Assembly: GCA_023436425.1 (NCBI GenBank) | Contig: JAEZJD010000101.1 | Location: 1 to 30,802 of the forward strand | DNA length: 30,802 nt | Source: Bacteroidota bacterium | Lineage (GTDB): Bacteria > Bacteroidota > Bacteroidia > Chitinophagales > Chitinophagaceae | Direction of reading: 5' to 3' | In this document: one piece after another, positions 15,462 to 23,689 of the stretch | Layout of the letters: every line of letters starts with the position of its first letter | How positions within the stretch are numbered: the first letter of the stretch is position 1 | The notes under the pieces: model-generated | Seen by the model: the letters and a program-made list of their open reading frames with translations, nothing else | What the model was told of the DNA's origin: nothing | Database searches by the model: none | Translations under genes and position numbers: made by a program

Positions 15462-16196
15462 TTATAGAAGATGATTTTTTATTGTGCCGCTGTGTTTTAA
15501 TGCTTCGAGCAGTTTCGAACCTGCTAATTTTTGAAGTGCCGATAAATGCCTTTCGTGATGAAGATCTGTGCCTGCAAAATCGTAATAATTCTTTTTCAAT
15601 AAATATTCTGCAAGCTCCTGAACAGACTTGCCGTAATAACCGGTTAACGCCATTAAATTAAGTTGAAGAAAACACCCGGCTTGTTTCAATTCGTCGAAGT
15701 ATTCGCGGCGCTGCAGCAGGTATGAGTAGCGTTCCGGATGCGCAATTATCGGCTGGTAGTTTTGGATCTGCAGTTCAAAAAGTGTTTGCTGTAGATCGAT
15801 TTGGGCTGTCACCATCGAAAATTCAATCAGAACCATATTACCACTCACGGGCAGCAATGGCGACTTCTTCCGAAGTTCGTCTTCGAAATGTTCATCGACG
15901 TAATACTCCGCTGCAGCTCTCAGCTCCACGTCGAGTTGTTCTGCGTCAACAGCTTTCTTCAATTCCTCAAAAGAAGAATTTATTTTCTCCGTTGTATTTG
16001 GATACATATCCCACAATATATGCGGAGTGGTTATGAGTTTTTTGTAACCGAATGCGTGCAAGCCTTTGATAAGCCGGATAGACATTTGTATGTCAGGAGA
16101 ACCGTCGTCAATCCCGGGCAGAAGGTGAGAATGCATATCTGCATTTAACCAACTAAGATCGAGTTCCGGAGTTTTCTTTTTACCGAAGAACAGCAT
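15462..16196 (-). CDS. PHP-family tyrosine-protein phosphatase, CpsB/YwqE-like
   Basis: A 244-residue metal-dependent phosphatase of the PHP family. Metal-binding motifs are visible at DMHSHLLPGIDDG (20-32), TTPH (56-59), the Glu in AAEYY (97), AHPERY (152-157) and GTDLHHERH (209-217). Homologues (CpsB, YwqE) dephosphorylate the tyrosine-rich tail of the BY-kinase that controls capsule chain length and export. This is the last gene of the polysaccharide locus, overlapping the upstream glycosyltransferase by 17 bp, so translation is probably coupled. The frame extends to a TTG at 16217, but the ATG at 16196 gives a family-like N-terminus. The kinase partner is not in the window. Confidence 0.88.
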   Translation of the reverse strand: MLFFGKKKTPELDLSWLNADMHSHLLPGIDDGSPDIQMSIRLIKGLHAFGYKKLITTPHILWDMYPNTTEKINSSFEELKKAVDAEQLDVELRAAAEYYVDEHFEDELRKKSPLLPVSGNMVLIEFSMVTAQIDLQQTLFELQIQNYQPIIAHPERYSYLLQRREYFDELKQAGCFLQLNLMALTGYYGKSVQELAEYLLKKNYYDFAGTDLHHERHLSALQKLAGSKLLEALKHSGTIKNHLL

Positions 16197-17394
16197 TGGT
16201 TTTCTTTTTTCGGGCAAGCAGCTCGTGGTACAAGGCCGCCGTGTCTCGCATGAGCCTTTGATAACTGAATTTCTCCATCACATATTTGTGGCTCTCGAAA
16301 GCCAGCCTCTCTCGCACGTCATCGTTCTCAACAACTTTCAACAGGTTTTCGCAAAATTTTTCTTCTTCGTTCACTTTCGACAACAATGCAGTTTCACCTT
16401 CAACCACCACATCGGCAATGCCTCCCACTTGTGTTGAAACAATCGGCTTATCTGCTGCCTGTGCTTCGATAAGACTAACAGGTGTGCCTTCGTTGAAGGA
16501 ACACAGTGTTATGATATCTAATCCTGCATTGATCACATCAATATCGCTTCGCCATGATGTGAAGACGAGAGGATGAGGGTGCTGCTGATCTTTATGCGTT
16601 GTGAAATCAATGCCCAACTCCTTTGCAAGTCGTTCCAGAGCAGTTCTTTGTTCTCCATCGCCAATAATGAAAGCTTTAATTTTTTTGCTACTGTTTTGCA
16701 ACACATATTTGATCGCTTTCAAAAACAGCGGATGATTTTTGACAGGAACCAACCTGCCGATAATTCCAATTGCAATCACATCATCTTCCAAACGAAATTG
16801 CTGCCGGAATAAAGCTCTTTTCTCCGCTTGATTTTCCTGGAATTTATCCAAATCAAGACCAAGCGGTACTACATAAAATTTTTCAGGAGGAGCAACTTGA
16901 AATTCATCAACAAGGTCGTGCTTTTGCGCTTTGCTAATGGCAATTATTGCATCAGTTTTTCTGGCGAGAAACCTTTCCGTGTTAATGAAAAATTTTGTTT
17001 TGAAAGAATTGAAATAGGAATGGAAAACATGTCCGTGAAAAGTATGAACCACAACGGGTACCTTTAGGGAGGCAGCCGCAAGTCTACCAAGTGCACCGGG
17101 CTTCGCTGCATGCGTATGGACGATATCAGGTTGAAATCGTTTTATAAGGGTCCTGATTTCCTGATATGCTTTCAGATCATCCAAAGGATTTAAAGACCGC
17201 GTCATGTGGGGCACAGTCACGTAGCTGATGCCCAACTGCTGTATCAGGTGGTCTGCAGATTGCTCATGCGGATCTTTTTCTCCCATCAACAGAAGTGTTT
17301 CAAACTCCGGCTGCAAATACTTGGTGAGATAAGACGCGTTTAAGACAGGTCCTCCGATGATGCAACGATTGAAAATGCGGAGAATCTTAGGCAT
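16180..17394 (-). CDS. Glycosyltransferase family 4
   Basis: A 404-residue retaining GT-B glycosyltransferase, predicted to add a sugar from a nucleotide donor to the lipid-linked repeat unit at the inner membrane. The N-terminal Rossmann half begins IFNRCIIGGP and contains VHTHAAKPGALGRLAA. The C-terminal half has GIIGRLVPVKNH, a typical donor-site glycine loop, and the EX7E motif EGTPVSLIE followed by VGGIADVV. An ATG at 17463 would add 23 residues and overlap the divergent gene; the ATG at 17394 starts directly at the Rossmann fold and is preferred. Donor and acceptor are unknown. Confidence 0.88.
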   Translation of the reverse strand: MPKILRIFNRCIIGGPVLNASYLTKYLQPEFETLLLMGEKDPHEQSADHLIQQLGISYVTVPHMTRSLNPLDDLKAYQEIRTLIKRFQPDIVHTHAAKPGALGRLAAASLKVPVVVHTFHGHVFHSYFNSFKTKFFINTERFLARKTDAIIAISKAQKHDLVDEFQVAPPEKFYVVPLGLDLDKFQENQAEKRALFRQQFRLEDDVIAIGIIGRLVPVKNHPLFLKAIKYVLQNSSKKIKAFIIGDGEQRTALERLAKELGIDFTTHKDQQHPHPLVFTSWRSDIDVINAGLDIITLCSFNEGTPVSLIEAQAADKPIVSTQVGGIADVVVEGETALLSKVNEEEKFCENLLKVVENDDVRERLAFESHKYVMEKFSYQRLMRDTAALYHELLARKKKTNAVLR

Positions 17395-17457
17395 AAAAAA
17401 ATACAAAAATGCACCATCTATCGAATACCTGTACCAATCTAACGCTATATTCGTTCT

Positions 17458-18834
17458 GTGCATTCATATTTGTCAATATGGGATATCGTGCTTACTCCCG
17501 TATTTTTTCTTTTGATCACTTTCTTTGCGCTACGGTATAGAAACAAGCATTACAAAGCAAACCATCCACTAAGACCATTTTTTTTACTTGGTTTATATGC
17601 AAAGTTTGCGGGAGCTATTGTTATTGCACTGCTTTATCAGTTTTACTACCCTGGCGGCGATACTGTTGTGTACTTCGATCAGGCAGTCGTCATCAACTCT
17701 GCTTTTCAGGATTCAATGCTTACGTGGGCAAAGTTGATTTTCCATTTCAGTTATGAAAGTAATCCTGAACTGTACAAATACATTGCACAACTTCCGTTTT
17801 ACAATGATCCGAGCAGTTATTCAGTCTCGGTTATCGCAGCACTTTTTGGGACGACGAATGGAACGACATACATTCCAATTGCGTTTTTGTTCAGTACACT
17901 TTGTTTCACCGGAATTTGGGCAATGTATGTCACGTTCGTCAAGGTATTCCCCCGTCATTATAAGCAGCTTGCAATCGGATTTTTGTTTGTACCGACAATG
18001 CTTATCTGGAGTTCAGCGATTTTTAAGGATACGCTTTGCATTGCCGGACTGGGATGGATGATTTACGCTACGTTCCGGTTGTTTGTTGACAAGGATTTTT
18101 CTTTCAAGAATATTTTGCTGCTCATCGTAGGATTTTACCTCGTTGCAACAATCAAGATTTACATTCTTCTTGCCTTTTTGCCTGCCTTAGCATTGTGGCT
18201 GTTGATGACTTTTTCCCGCCGCATTCCAAATGTGGCATTGAGATATTTTCTTAACCTGGTGTTCGTCGGGCTTGTTATTGGCGGTTTTTACATTGTGAGC
18301 GGACAGTTTGAAGAGCAACTGAATAGGTATTCTTTGAGCAGCCTTGCCGAAACATCCGCGTCGACGAGAAACTGGATTAACTATTCGTCGGGCTTCGGCG
18401 GCTCTGCGTACGATTTAGGTGACATTGAGCCGACTTTGTGGGGTATGATATCGAAATTTCCCGAGGCCGTGACTGTAACATTATTTCGTCCATTTCCCTG
18501 GGAATCGACAAAACTAATTATCATCCTTACCTCTGTAGAATCAATCCTCTTTTTCTTTGGAACGATTTTCCTGCTGGTGAAAAAAGGAGTCATTGCAACT
18601 TTTCGAAAAATATTTGCAAGTCCGACCCTCACTTTCTTCCTCCTCTTTTCCTTAATTTTTGCTTTTGCAGTTGGGATCTCCAGTTACAATTTTGGAGCAC
18701 TATCACGTTATAAAATTCCGTGTCTTCCGTTCTACGCATCGCTCGTGCTTGTGTGCCTGTATGAAAAAAAGCCTGCGGTCTCCAGCGTCACGTCTCATTC
18801 GAATAAGCTGAAAAAGGTTTCCTCGTTGGCTTGA
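17458..18834 (+). CDS. Polytopic membrane protein, candidate Wzy-like polysaccharide polymerase
   Basis: A 458-residue protein with about ten hydrophobic segments and a basic C-terminal tail. A large polar loop (about 288-335) precedes SKFPEAVTVTLFRPFPW. The segment FVPTMLIWSSAIFKD resembles the P-x-x-x-WSS-x-x-x-K(D/E) signature seen in many EpsG/Wzy-like polymerases and membrane glycosyltransferases. Its place among glycosyltransferase and flippase genes agrees with a polymerase, and no other candidate is present. It is the only plus-strand gene in the locus. The start is a GTG, the first possible start in frame after a stop 18 bp upstream. Its 3' end overlaps the converging glycosyltransferase gene by 40 bp. 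Family identity is tentative. Confidence 0.6.
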   Translation: MHSYLSIWDIVLTPVFFLLITFFALRYRNKHYKANHPLRPFFLLGLYAKFAGAIVIALLYQFYYPGGDTVVYFDQAVVINSAFQDSMLTWAKLIFHFSYESNPELYKYIAQLPFYNDPSSYSVSVIAALFGTTNGTTYIPIAFLFSTLCFTGIWAMYVTFVKVFPRHYKQLAIGFLFVPTMLIWSSAIFKDTLCIAGLGWMIYATFRLFVDKDFSFKNILLLIVGFYLVATIKIYILLAFLPALALWLLMTFSRRIPNVALRYFLNLVFVGLVIGGFYIVSGQFEEQLNRYSLSSLAETSASTRNWINYSSGFGGSAYDLGDIEPTLWGMISKFPEAVTVTLFRPFPWESTKLIIILTSVESILFFFGTIFLLVKKGVIATFRKIFASPTLTFFLLFSLIFAFAVGISSYNFGALSRYKIPCLPFYASLVLVCLYEKKPAVSSVTSHSNKLKKVSSLA

Positions 18835-19865
18835 ACGCTGTATTGCTCAACGATCTTGCGCCTGCCGTTTGCTCCCATTCTTGTCCGCTCATTTGCATTA
18901 CTGATCAAAAATGTAAGTGCATCTTCCCATTCCTTTTCCGAGGTACACAAAAACCCGTTTCTGTTCGGCTCTATGATCTTCTTATTAACTCCGACGGGGC
19001 TTGCAACTGCTGGTATTCCGAGCGCCAGATATTGAATTATTTTAAAACCACATTTGCCTTCGCTCCACGCATCTTCCTGCAGCGGCATAATGCCAATATT
19101 CATCTGCAGCAAATCATCTATTTCGGTTCTTTCGTTCCAGGGTATAAACGTGAGTCCCTGGACTTCAAAATCTGGACGTTTGTTGCAAATAACAATGAAT
19201 TCAACATTAAGTGTAGAAACTAACTTTTGCAGTACAGAAATAATTGGTTGTAGATATTTTAATGTTGAATGAGAACCGGTCCAACCGATCACCACGCGTT
19301 GCACTTGCTGATCTTTTATTTGGTTGTGTTGATTTTGAATGTCAACTGAAGTAGGAAGCAGCACCACATTTGAATTGTACTGCTTTGCATAATTGCACAA
19401 GTATTCATTGCCTCCCGCAACTTTGTAAGCCAACGAACATATAACTCTTACCTTCCACGTTGCTTTGAAAAGTTTTGAGATTGCATTGCCATCATCCGCA
19501 ATCCAGATGGCGTCGTCGAAATCGTAAATGATTTTTTTCCTGAAAAGTTTTGCGATTATCCATTCAAAAACCGGAGGGCCTAGAGGAGCAGCTTCTCTAT
19601 GAACGAAAACATAATTATAGGAGCTTAAGCTAAGGAGTGCTGCAAACCTGCGGGCAAAACCTTTTAACACTGCAAACAATTTGGCAGTAGTGTTACCTTT
19701 CTTGTAAATGATTTGGTAGGTGTGTTCGTCAAGAAACGGTTGAACGGTATACTCCAGTAAATGTGCGGGAAAAAGATGAAGAAAGTTTTCTACACGAAAG
19801 CGTTGGGAAGGAGCAAGATGAAGCGGATAAGGAACAAGAAAAAGAATCTTCTTTTTGTCGGACAT
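18795..19865 (-). CDS. Glycosyltransferase family 4-like
   Basis: A 356-residue GT-B enzyme. The N-terminus carries LVPYPLHLAPSQRFRVE, a signature of a sugar-transferring GT4 subgroup in exopolysaccharide loci. IYDFDDAIW (about residues 113-121) follows, then GWTGSHSTLKYL at the domain junction. The C-terminal donor-site region is EGKCGFKIIQYLALGIPAV with ASPVGVN; this subgroup has Gln near the place where other GT4 enzymes have the second Glu of EX7E. It lies 11 bp downstream of another GT4 gene in the same direction. Its final 40 bp are also coding on the other strand, in the candidate polymerase gene. Donor sugar unknown. Confidence 0.87.
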   Translation of the reverse strand: MSDKKKILFLVPYPLHLAPSQRFRVENFLHLFPAHLLEYTVQPFLDEHTYQIIYKKGNTTAKLFAVLKGFARRFAALLSLSSYNYVFVHREAAPLGPPVFEWIIAKLFRKKIIYDFDDAIWIADDGNAISKLFKATWKVRVICSLAYKVAGGNEYLCNYAKQYNSNVVLLPTSVDIQNQHNQIKDQQVQRVVIGWTGSHSTLKYLQPIISVLQKLVSTLNVEFIVICNKRPDFEVQGLTFIPWNERTEIDDLLQMNIGIMPLQEDAWSEGKCGFKIIQYLALGIPAVASPVGVNKKIIEPNRNGFLCTSEKEWEDALTFLISNANERTRMGANGRRKIVEQYSVQANEETFFSLFE

Positions 19866-19876
19866 TTATAACAGGC

Positions 19877-21112
19877 TCAATTAAGCGTTAGCCTTTTGTA
19901 GATTTCGTTGTATTTATCAATTCCGGAATGTAGATCGAATATTTTTAGAGCGGCTACGCGAATTTGATCTTTGCTGATATTTGTTAGTTCAGAAATCTTC
20001 TCAATAGCCTCTTGATATGATTCTCGCGAAAAGCCTTTAATCACTATTCCAGCTCTTGTCTCCGTGATAATATTGCCGGTATCGCCAATATCGTTACAAA
20101 CCACCGGAATGCCCATGCCCATCAATTCTGCATGCTTCGTTGGCGATGAAGCAATTTTCGAAAATGAATTTCTAATGAAGAACAGCCCAAGGGAACACAG
20201 CGACAAGTATAAAGGCAGCTGTTGCCGCGGCGCATAAGTTACGATAATACCGTTCGAGGTAACTCCGCATGCTTCAGCTTCTTTACGAATTTTTTCCGGA
20301 TCGTCTTTGGATAATACCAATAGCATGTAATCGCCGTTTTTTGTTTGCTGAAGCTGGCGGAAAAAACGAAACATTTCTTTTGTGAGATACCAACCGCCGA
20401 CTGATCCAAGGTAGGTAATCACTTTTGTTCCGTCGGATATTTGAAGTTGTCGTCTCAACTGTTGCTGATCTTCATTTTTGATGGAACGAAAATCAAACAG
20501 TTCGAAATCAGCGCAACAAGGAATGACATCAATGTGAAGATGTTTGTAAATGGATTGAGCGAGTAGGTGTGCTTGCGAGGCACGGGTGAGTGTCACAATT
20601 GCATCGGCCCCGAGCAGCATTTCCTTTTCTTTCCTTTTATATTTTTGATACACTCGCCGATAGAAGAGGTTTTTCAAATTCCATTGTCCGTTTTCAACTT
20701 TTTCGTCGGCCCAAAAGCCACGCATGTCGAATAAAAATGGAACATCGGTTTTCCGTTTCAGTGCGAGGCCCACTTCTCCGGCCACATAGCTGCGGCAATG
20801 CAAGAAATCAAAATTATCTCGTCTGTGTAGCAACGATGCGGTACGCCGCATCTTATACCGGTCCCAAATTTTCGATATCACCGGCGGACGAGAAGTGAAG
20901 CTGAGCGGAACCCAGTTTATTTGCCTGTTCTTGATTGCGTCCAGAACAATGTTCTTTTCTTTTTGTAGCCGTTGCTTTTTTTCGAAGGAAATGATAGTAA
21001 AACGGTACCCGAGTTTTTCAAGCCCGATGATATAAGGAAGTACCTGCGATTGTCCGAGAGGATCAGTGAGCCCGTCATAACTGAGGTACAAAATTTTTTT
21101 TACTTCATCCAT
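19877..21112 (-). CDS. Glycosyltransferase family 4
   Basis: A 411-residue GT-B glycosyltransferase. It begins ILYLSYDGLTDPLGQSQVLP, a well-conserved opening of a GT4 subgroup. FDMRGFWADE lies mid-protein and YLGSVGGWYLTKEM starts the donor domain. SSPTKHAELMGMGIPVVCN is the acidic donor-site region. The gene overlaps the end of the asparagine synthase-like gene by 13 bp, so it is translationally coupled. The frame stays open to a TTG at 21148 and has another ATG at 21124; the 21112 ATG best fits the family. It probably adds one residue to the repeat unit; specificity is unknown. Confidence 0.87.
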   Translation of the reverse strand: MDEVKKILYLSYDGLTDPLGQSQVLPYIIGLEKLGYRFTIISFEKKQRLQKEKNIVLDAIKNRQINWVPLSFTSRPPVISKIWDRYKMRRTASLLHRRDNFDFLHCRSYVAGEVGLALKRKTDVPFLFDMRGFWADEKVENGQWNLKNLFYRRVYQKYKRKEKEMLLGADAIVTLTRASQAHLLAQSIYKHLHIDVIPCCADFELFDFRSIKNEDQQQLRRQLQISDGTKVITYLGSVGGWYLTKEMFRFFRQLQQTKNGDYMLLVLSKDDPEKIRKEAEACGVTSNGIIVTYAPRQQLPLYLSLCSLGLFFIRNSFSKIASSPTKHAELMGMGIPVVCNDIGDTGNIITETRAGIVIKGFSRESYQEAIEKISELTNISKDQIRVAALKIFDLHSGIDKYNEIYKRLTLN

Positions 21113-23004
21113 CGATCGTACCATAGTTGAAACACAAGCAGGTGCCAAACACGCAAATATTTTTCCTTTCGACCTCCCAGAAAATCCGCTACAAGCTTCG
21201 TCACCTGTTCTCCATTGAATAATCCATGCTGCTTCAACCGCTGCTCACTTAAATGCTCCTGAATCAATGGATTCAACTCCTTGCTTAACCAGTTTTCCAT
21301 CGGAATTCCGAACCCCATCTTCGGCCGTTCCATTAGTTGACGCGGAATGTGCCGATGCACAATTTGTTTCAGAATATATTTTTTTATGCCTTTGTAATAC
21401 TTGTATTCTGAAGGCAACTGCGCAGCCCATTCAATGACGCTTTGATCGAGAAATGGTTCTCTTCCTTCAAGACTGACAGACATGGTAGCTCTGTCAACTT
21501 TTTGCAAAATGTCATCGACCATGTAGGTTTGGTAATCCACAGCCATCATGAATGCCAGCGGATCAGCATCCACATCTGATAATTCATTGCTAGTGTGCGC
21601 CGTTTTTAATTCTTTAACAGGTATTTGGAACAGCTCCTGGATTTCCGCTTTGGTGAAAACCAAATTCAAATTTTTCAACAACTCCGCCGGCGAAGGATCA
21701 TTTAATAGGTTTTTGATTTTGTCGTAGCGACTGTGAAAGTTTCGCTTTCTTCTCAGAATAGGAATGTTGTTCGAGGAAACAGAACCCATCGCATGAACCG
21801 CTAACTTGCGAAGAGGCTGCGGAATGGCACCTATTCTGTTGCTGTACTTGTACAAGTAATCGTACCTGTTGTACCCCGCGAAAATTTCATCTCCTGCGTC
21901 GGCGGACAAAGCGACAGTAACGCTTTTGCGTGCCATGCGGCTGACGAGTATTGTTGGAATAGCACTGCTGTCGGCAAAAGGTTCATCGTAGTAATAAGGT
22001 AGGTCCGGAATAATGTCCAGCGCTTCTTTCGATGTGCAATAATGTTCTGTATGGTCGGTGCCGAGGTGGGCGGCTATTTGTTTGGCAAAGGGAGCTTCAT
22101 CCAACAGCTGTTCTGTTGTGCCGATCGTAAAAGTCTTAATCTTTTGGCTGCTATCCTTTTGAAGCAATGCCGTAACGCAAGAACTATCGTATCCCCCACT
22201 TAAAAACACCCCAACAGGCACGTCTGCCACCATCCGATATTGAAACGCCTTCGACAAAATTTTTTCGGTTTCATCGATCGCTTCGGGTAAATCAATCTTC
22301 AGCTTTGGTTTGTTGTAATAATCATACACATTCCAATACTGGCAAACCTGTTGTTCCCTCGTTTCCAGGTTAAGTTTCAGCAGATGTCCCGGTGAAAGTT
22401 TCTTTACATTTTTAAAAATTGAGTGTGGATGGGAAACGTATCCGTATTGCAGAAAAGAAGCAACGGAATTTTCGTTAATTTCTTTTTTGAAGAGCGGATG
22501 CTGCAGTATCGATTTAAGCTCCGAACCGAAAATGAAAAGATCTTGCTGATTGCAATACTGAAAAGGCTTCACTCCGGCGCGGTCGCGGATACAGATAACT
22601 TCATTCGCTCTTTCATCGAATAGAACAATGGCGAACATACCATGCCATTTTTTTATAGCATCCACTCCCCATTGCCGCCATGAATGCAAAATCACCTCCG
22701 TATCCGAATGAGTTTGAAACTGATGTCCTTTACCAATCAGCTCTGATCGAACTTCAGCGTAGTTGTATATTTCTCCGTTAAATATCAGATGCAACCCGTC
22801 GAAATGCATTGGCTGATTGGCGGCATTACTTAGATCAATAATTGAAAGTCTACGATGACCCAATGCGACGCTAGCATCAGTAGTTTCTTTAAAAAATACT
22901 CCGCTGCCATCCGGGCCGCGATGTTGCAAGCAGTCAGTCATTGACTTCAAAGTCGCTTCTGAAGTACTTTTTTTAAAATCTATAAATCCTGCGATGCCGC
23001 ACAT
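21100..23004 (-). CDS. asnB: Asparagine synthase-type glutamine amidotransferase
   Basis: A 634-residue class II glutamine amidotransferase. Cys2 (MCGIAGF) is the N-terminal nucleophile that releases ammonia from glutamine; NGEIYNY (76-82) and SDTEV (100-104) complete that site. The synthase domain has the ATP-pyrophosphatase loop SGGYDSS (269-275). The C-terminal part keeps the EGREPFLD and RPKMGFGIP motifs. The family makes asparagine, but copies inside polysaccharide clusters are often sugar amidotransferases that amidate a uronic acid, or are tied to export systems. The setting (between a nucleotidyltransferase and a GT4) favours such a role by inference. It starts 13 bp after the nucleotidyltransferase stop. 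True asparagine synthesis cannot be excluded. Confidence 0.9.
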   Translation of the reverse strand: MCGIAGFIDFKKSTSEATLKSMTDCLQHRGPDGSGVFFKETTDASVALGHRRLSIIDLSNAANQPMHFDGLHLIFNGEIYNYAEVRSELIGKGHQFQTHSDTEVILHSWRQWGVDAIKKWHGMFAIVLFDERANEVICIRDRAGVKPFQYCNQQDLFIFGSELKSILQHPLFKKEINENSVASFLQYGYVSHPHSIFKNVKKLSPGHLLKLNLETREQQVCQYWNVYDYYNKPKLKIDLPEAIDETEKILSKAFQYRMVADVPVGVFLSGGYDSSCVTALLQKDSSQKIKTFTIGTTEQLLDEAPFAKQIAAHLGTDHTEHYCTSKEALDIIPDLPYYYDEPFADSSAIPTILVSRMARKSVTVALSADAGDEIFAGYNRYDYLYKYSNRIGAIPQPLRKLAVHAMGSVSSNNIPILRRKRNFHSRYDKIKNLLNDPSPAELLKNLNLVFTKAEIQELFQIPVKELKTAHTSNELSDVDADPLAFMMAVDYQTYMVDDILQKVDRATMSVSLEGREPFLDQSVIEWAAQLPSEYKYYKGIKKYILKQIVHRHIPRQLMERPKMGFGIPMENWLSKELNPLIQEHLSEQRLKQHGLFNGEQVTKLVADFLGGRKEKYLRVWHLLVFQLWYDRWMK

Positions 23005-23017
23005 GGGGAGGAATGGC

Positions 23018-23689
23018 TTAGCCCAGAGTTGCTTTGTAAGATGATAATTGCTGAAGAGTGTCTACCGCATACCACTTGCTTGGATAAATGTCGCTGCAGT
23101 ACAAGCTTTGCTTTTGTATCAAGGCGTTCCACACACTATACCAATTATCACACGGCTCAATCAATGAGATAATCTTTTTCGGGTGCACAATCTGAATGCC
23201 TGAACAATACATGTCGGTTTTGTCGTGCCTTGATAATTTTTGAACTATGTTATTTTGATGGCTGATGTAATCGCCTTCAAGTCCCGCAATAGGGCGAACC
23301 GGCACAACCATACACGGCGGGCAGCCTTCGGCGAAGTATTCTTTTGTCAGCAGATCAAAATCTAATTCAATAACGTTGTCACACGTTAACACAAACACCG
23401 GTTCATCCAGCTCCCGCATAAGAGTATTGAACAGCCACCAGGCATTGTCTTGCCCGGTGGTATTAAAGATTCCGCTGACTCCGTGGTCGATAACATGGGC
23501 TGCGAGCATTGGTCCTTTGTATCCTACAGTGATGTAGATGTATGGAATTTTCTCGTGCAAATATTTCAAACCTCTTGCTATGAGAGTAGAACCGTTTACC
23601 GGCACCATTGCTTTTGGAACAATATCAGTAAGCGGCAACATTCTTTCGCCCTTGCCTGCAGCCATTATAAGTGCATAGCGAATGCTCAT
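23018..23689 (-). CDS. Small sugar/alcohol-phosphate nucleotidyltransferase
   Basis: A 223-residue GT-A-like nucleotidyltransferase that should activate a phosphorylated sugar or alcohol with an NTP. The NTP-binding loop is MAAGKGERM (9-17), followed by PKAMVPV (25-31). The metal-binding Asp is in TCDN (D104), and SGIQIVHPKK lies in the second half. At this size it resembles LicC (phosphocholine) or MurU (MurNAc-1-P) more than RmlA-type enzymes of about 290 residues. The N-terminal signature proves the class but not the substrate. The start codon overlaps the preceding gene's stop in a TAATG, so the SDR and this enzyme are translationally coupled and probably act on the same pathway. Confidence 0.85.
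   Translation of the reverse strand: MSIRYALIMAAGKGERMLPLTDIVPKAMVPVNGSTLIARGLKYLHEKIPYIYITVGYKGPMLAAHVIDHGVSGIFNTTGQDNAWWLFNTLMRELDEPVFVLTCDNVIELDFDLLTKEYFAEGCPPCMVVPVRPIAGLEGDYISHQNNIVQKLSRHDKTDMYCSGIQIVHPKKIISLIEPCDNWYSVWNALIQKQSLYCSDIYPSKWYAVDTLQQLSSYKATLG

Noticed and set aside
23018..23689. Naming the nucleotidyltransferase LicC or MurU.
   Set aside because: Only size and the NTP-binding signature agree; the substrate-determining region cannot be read without alignment or structure.
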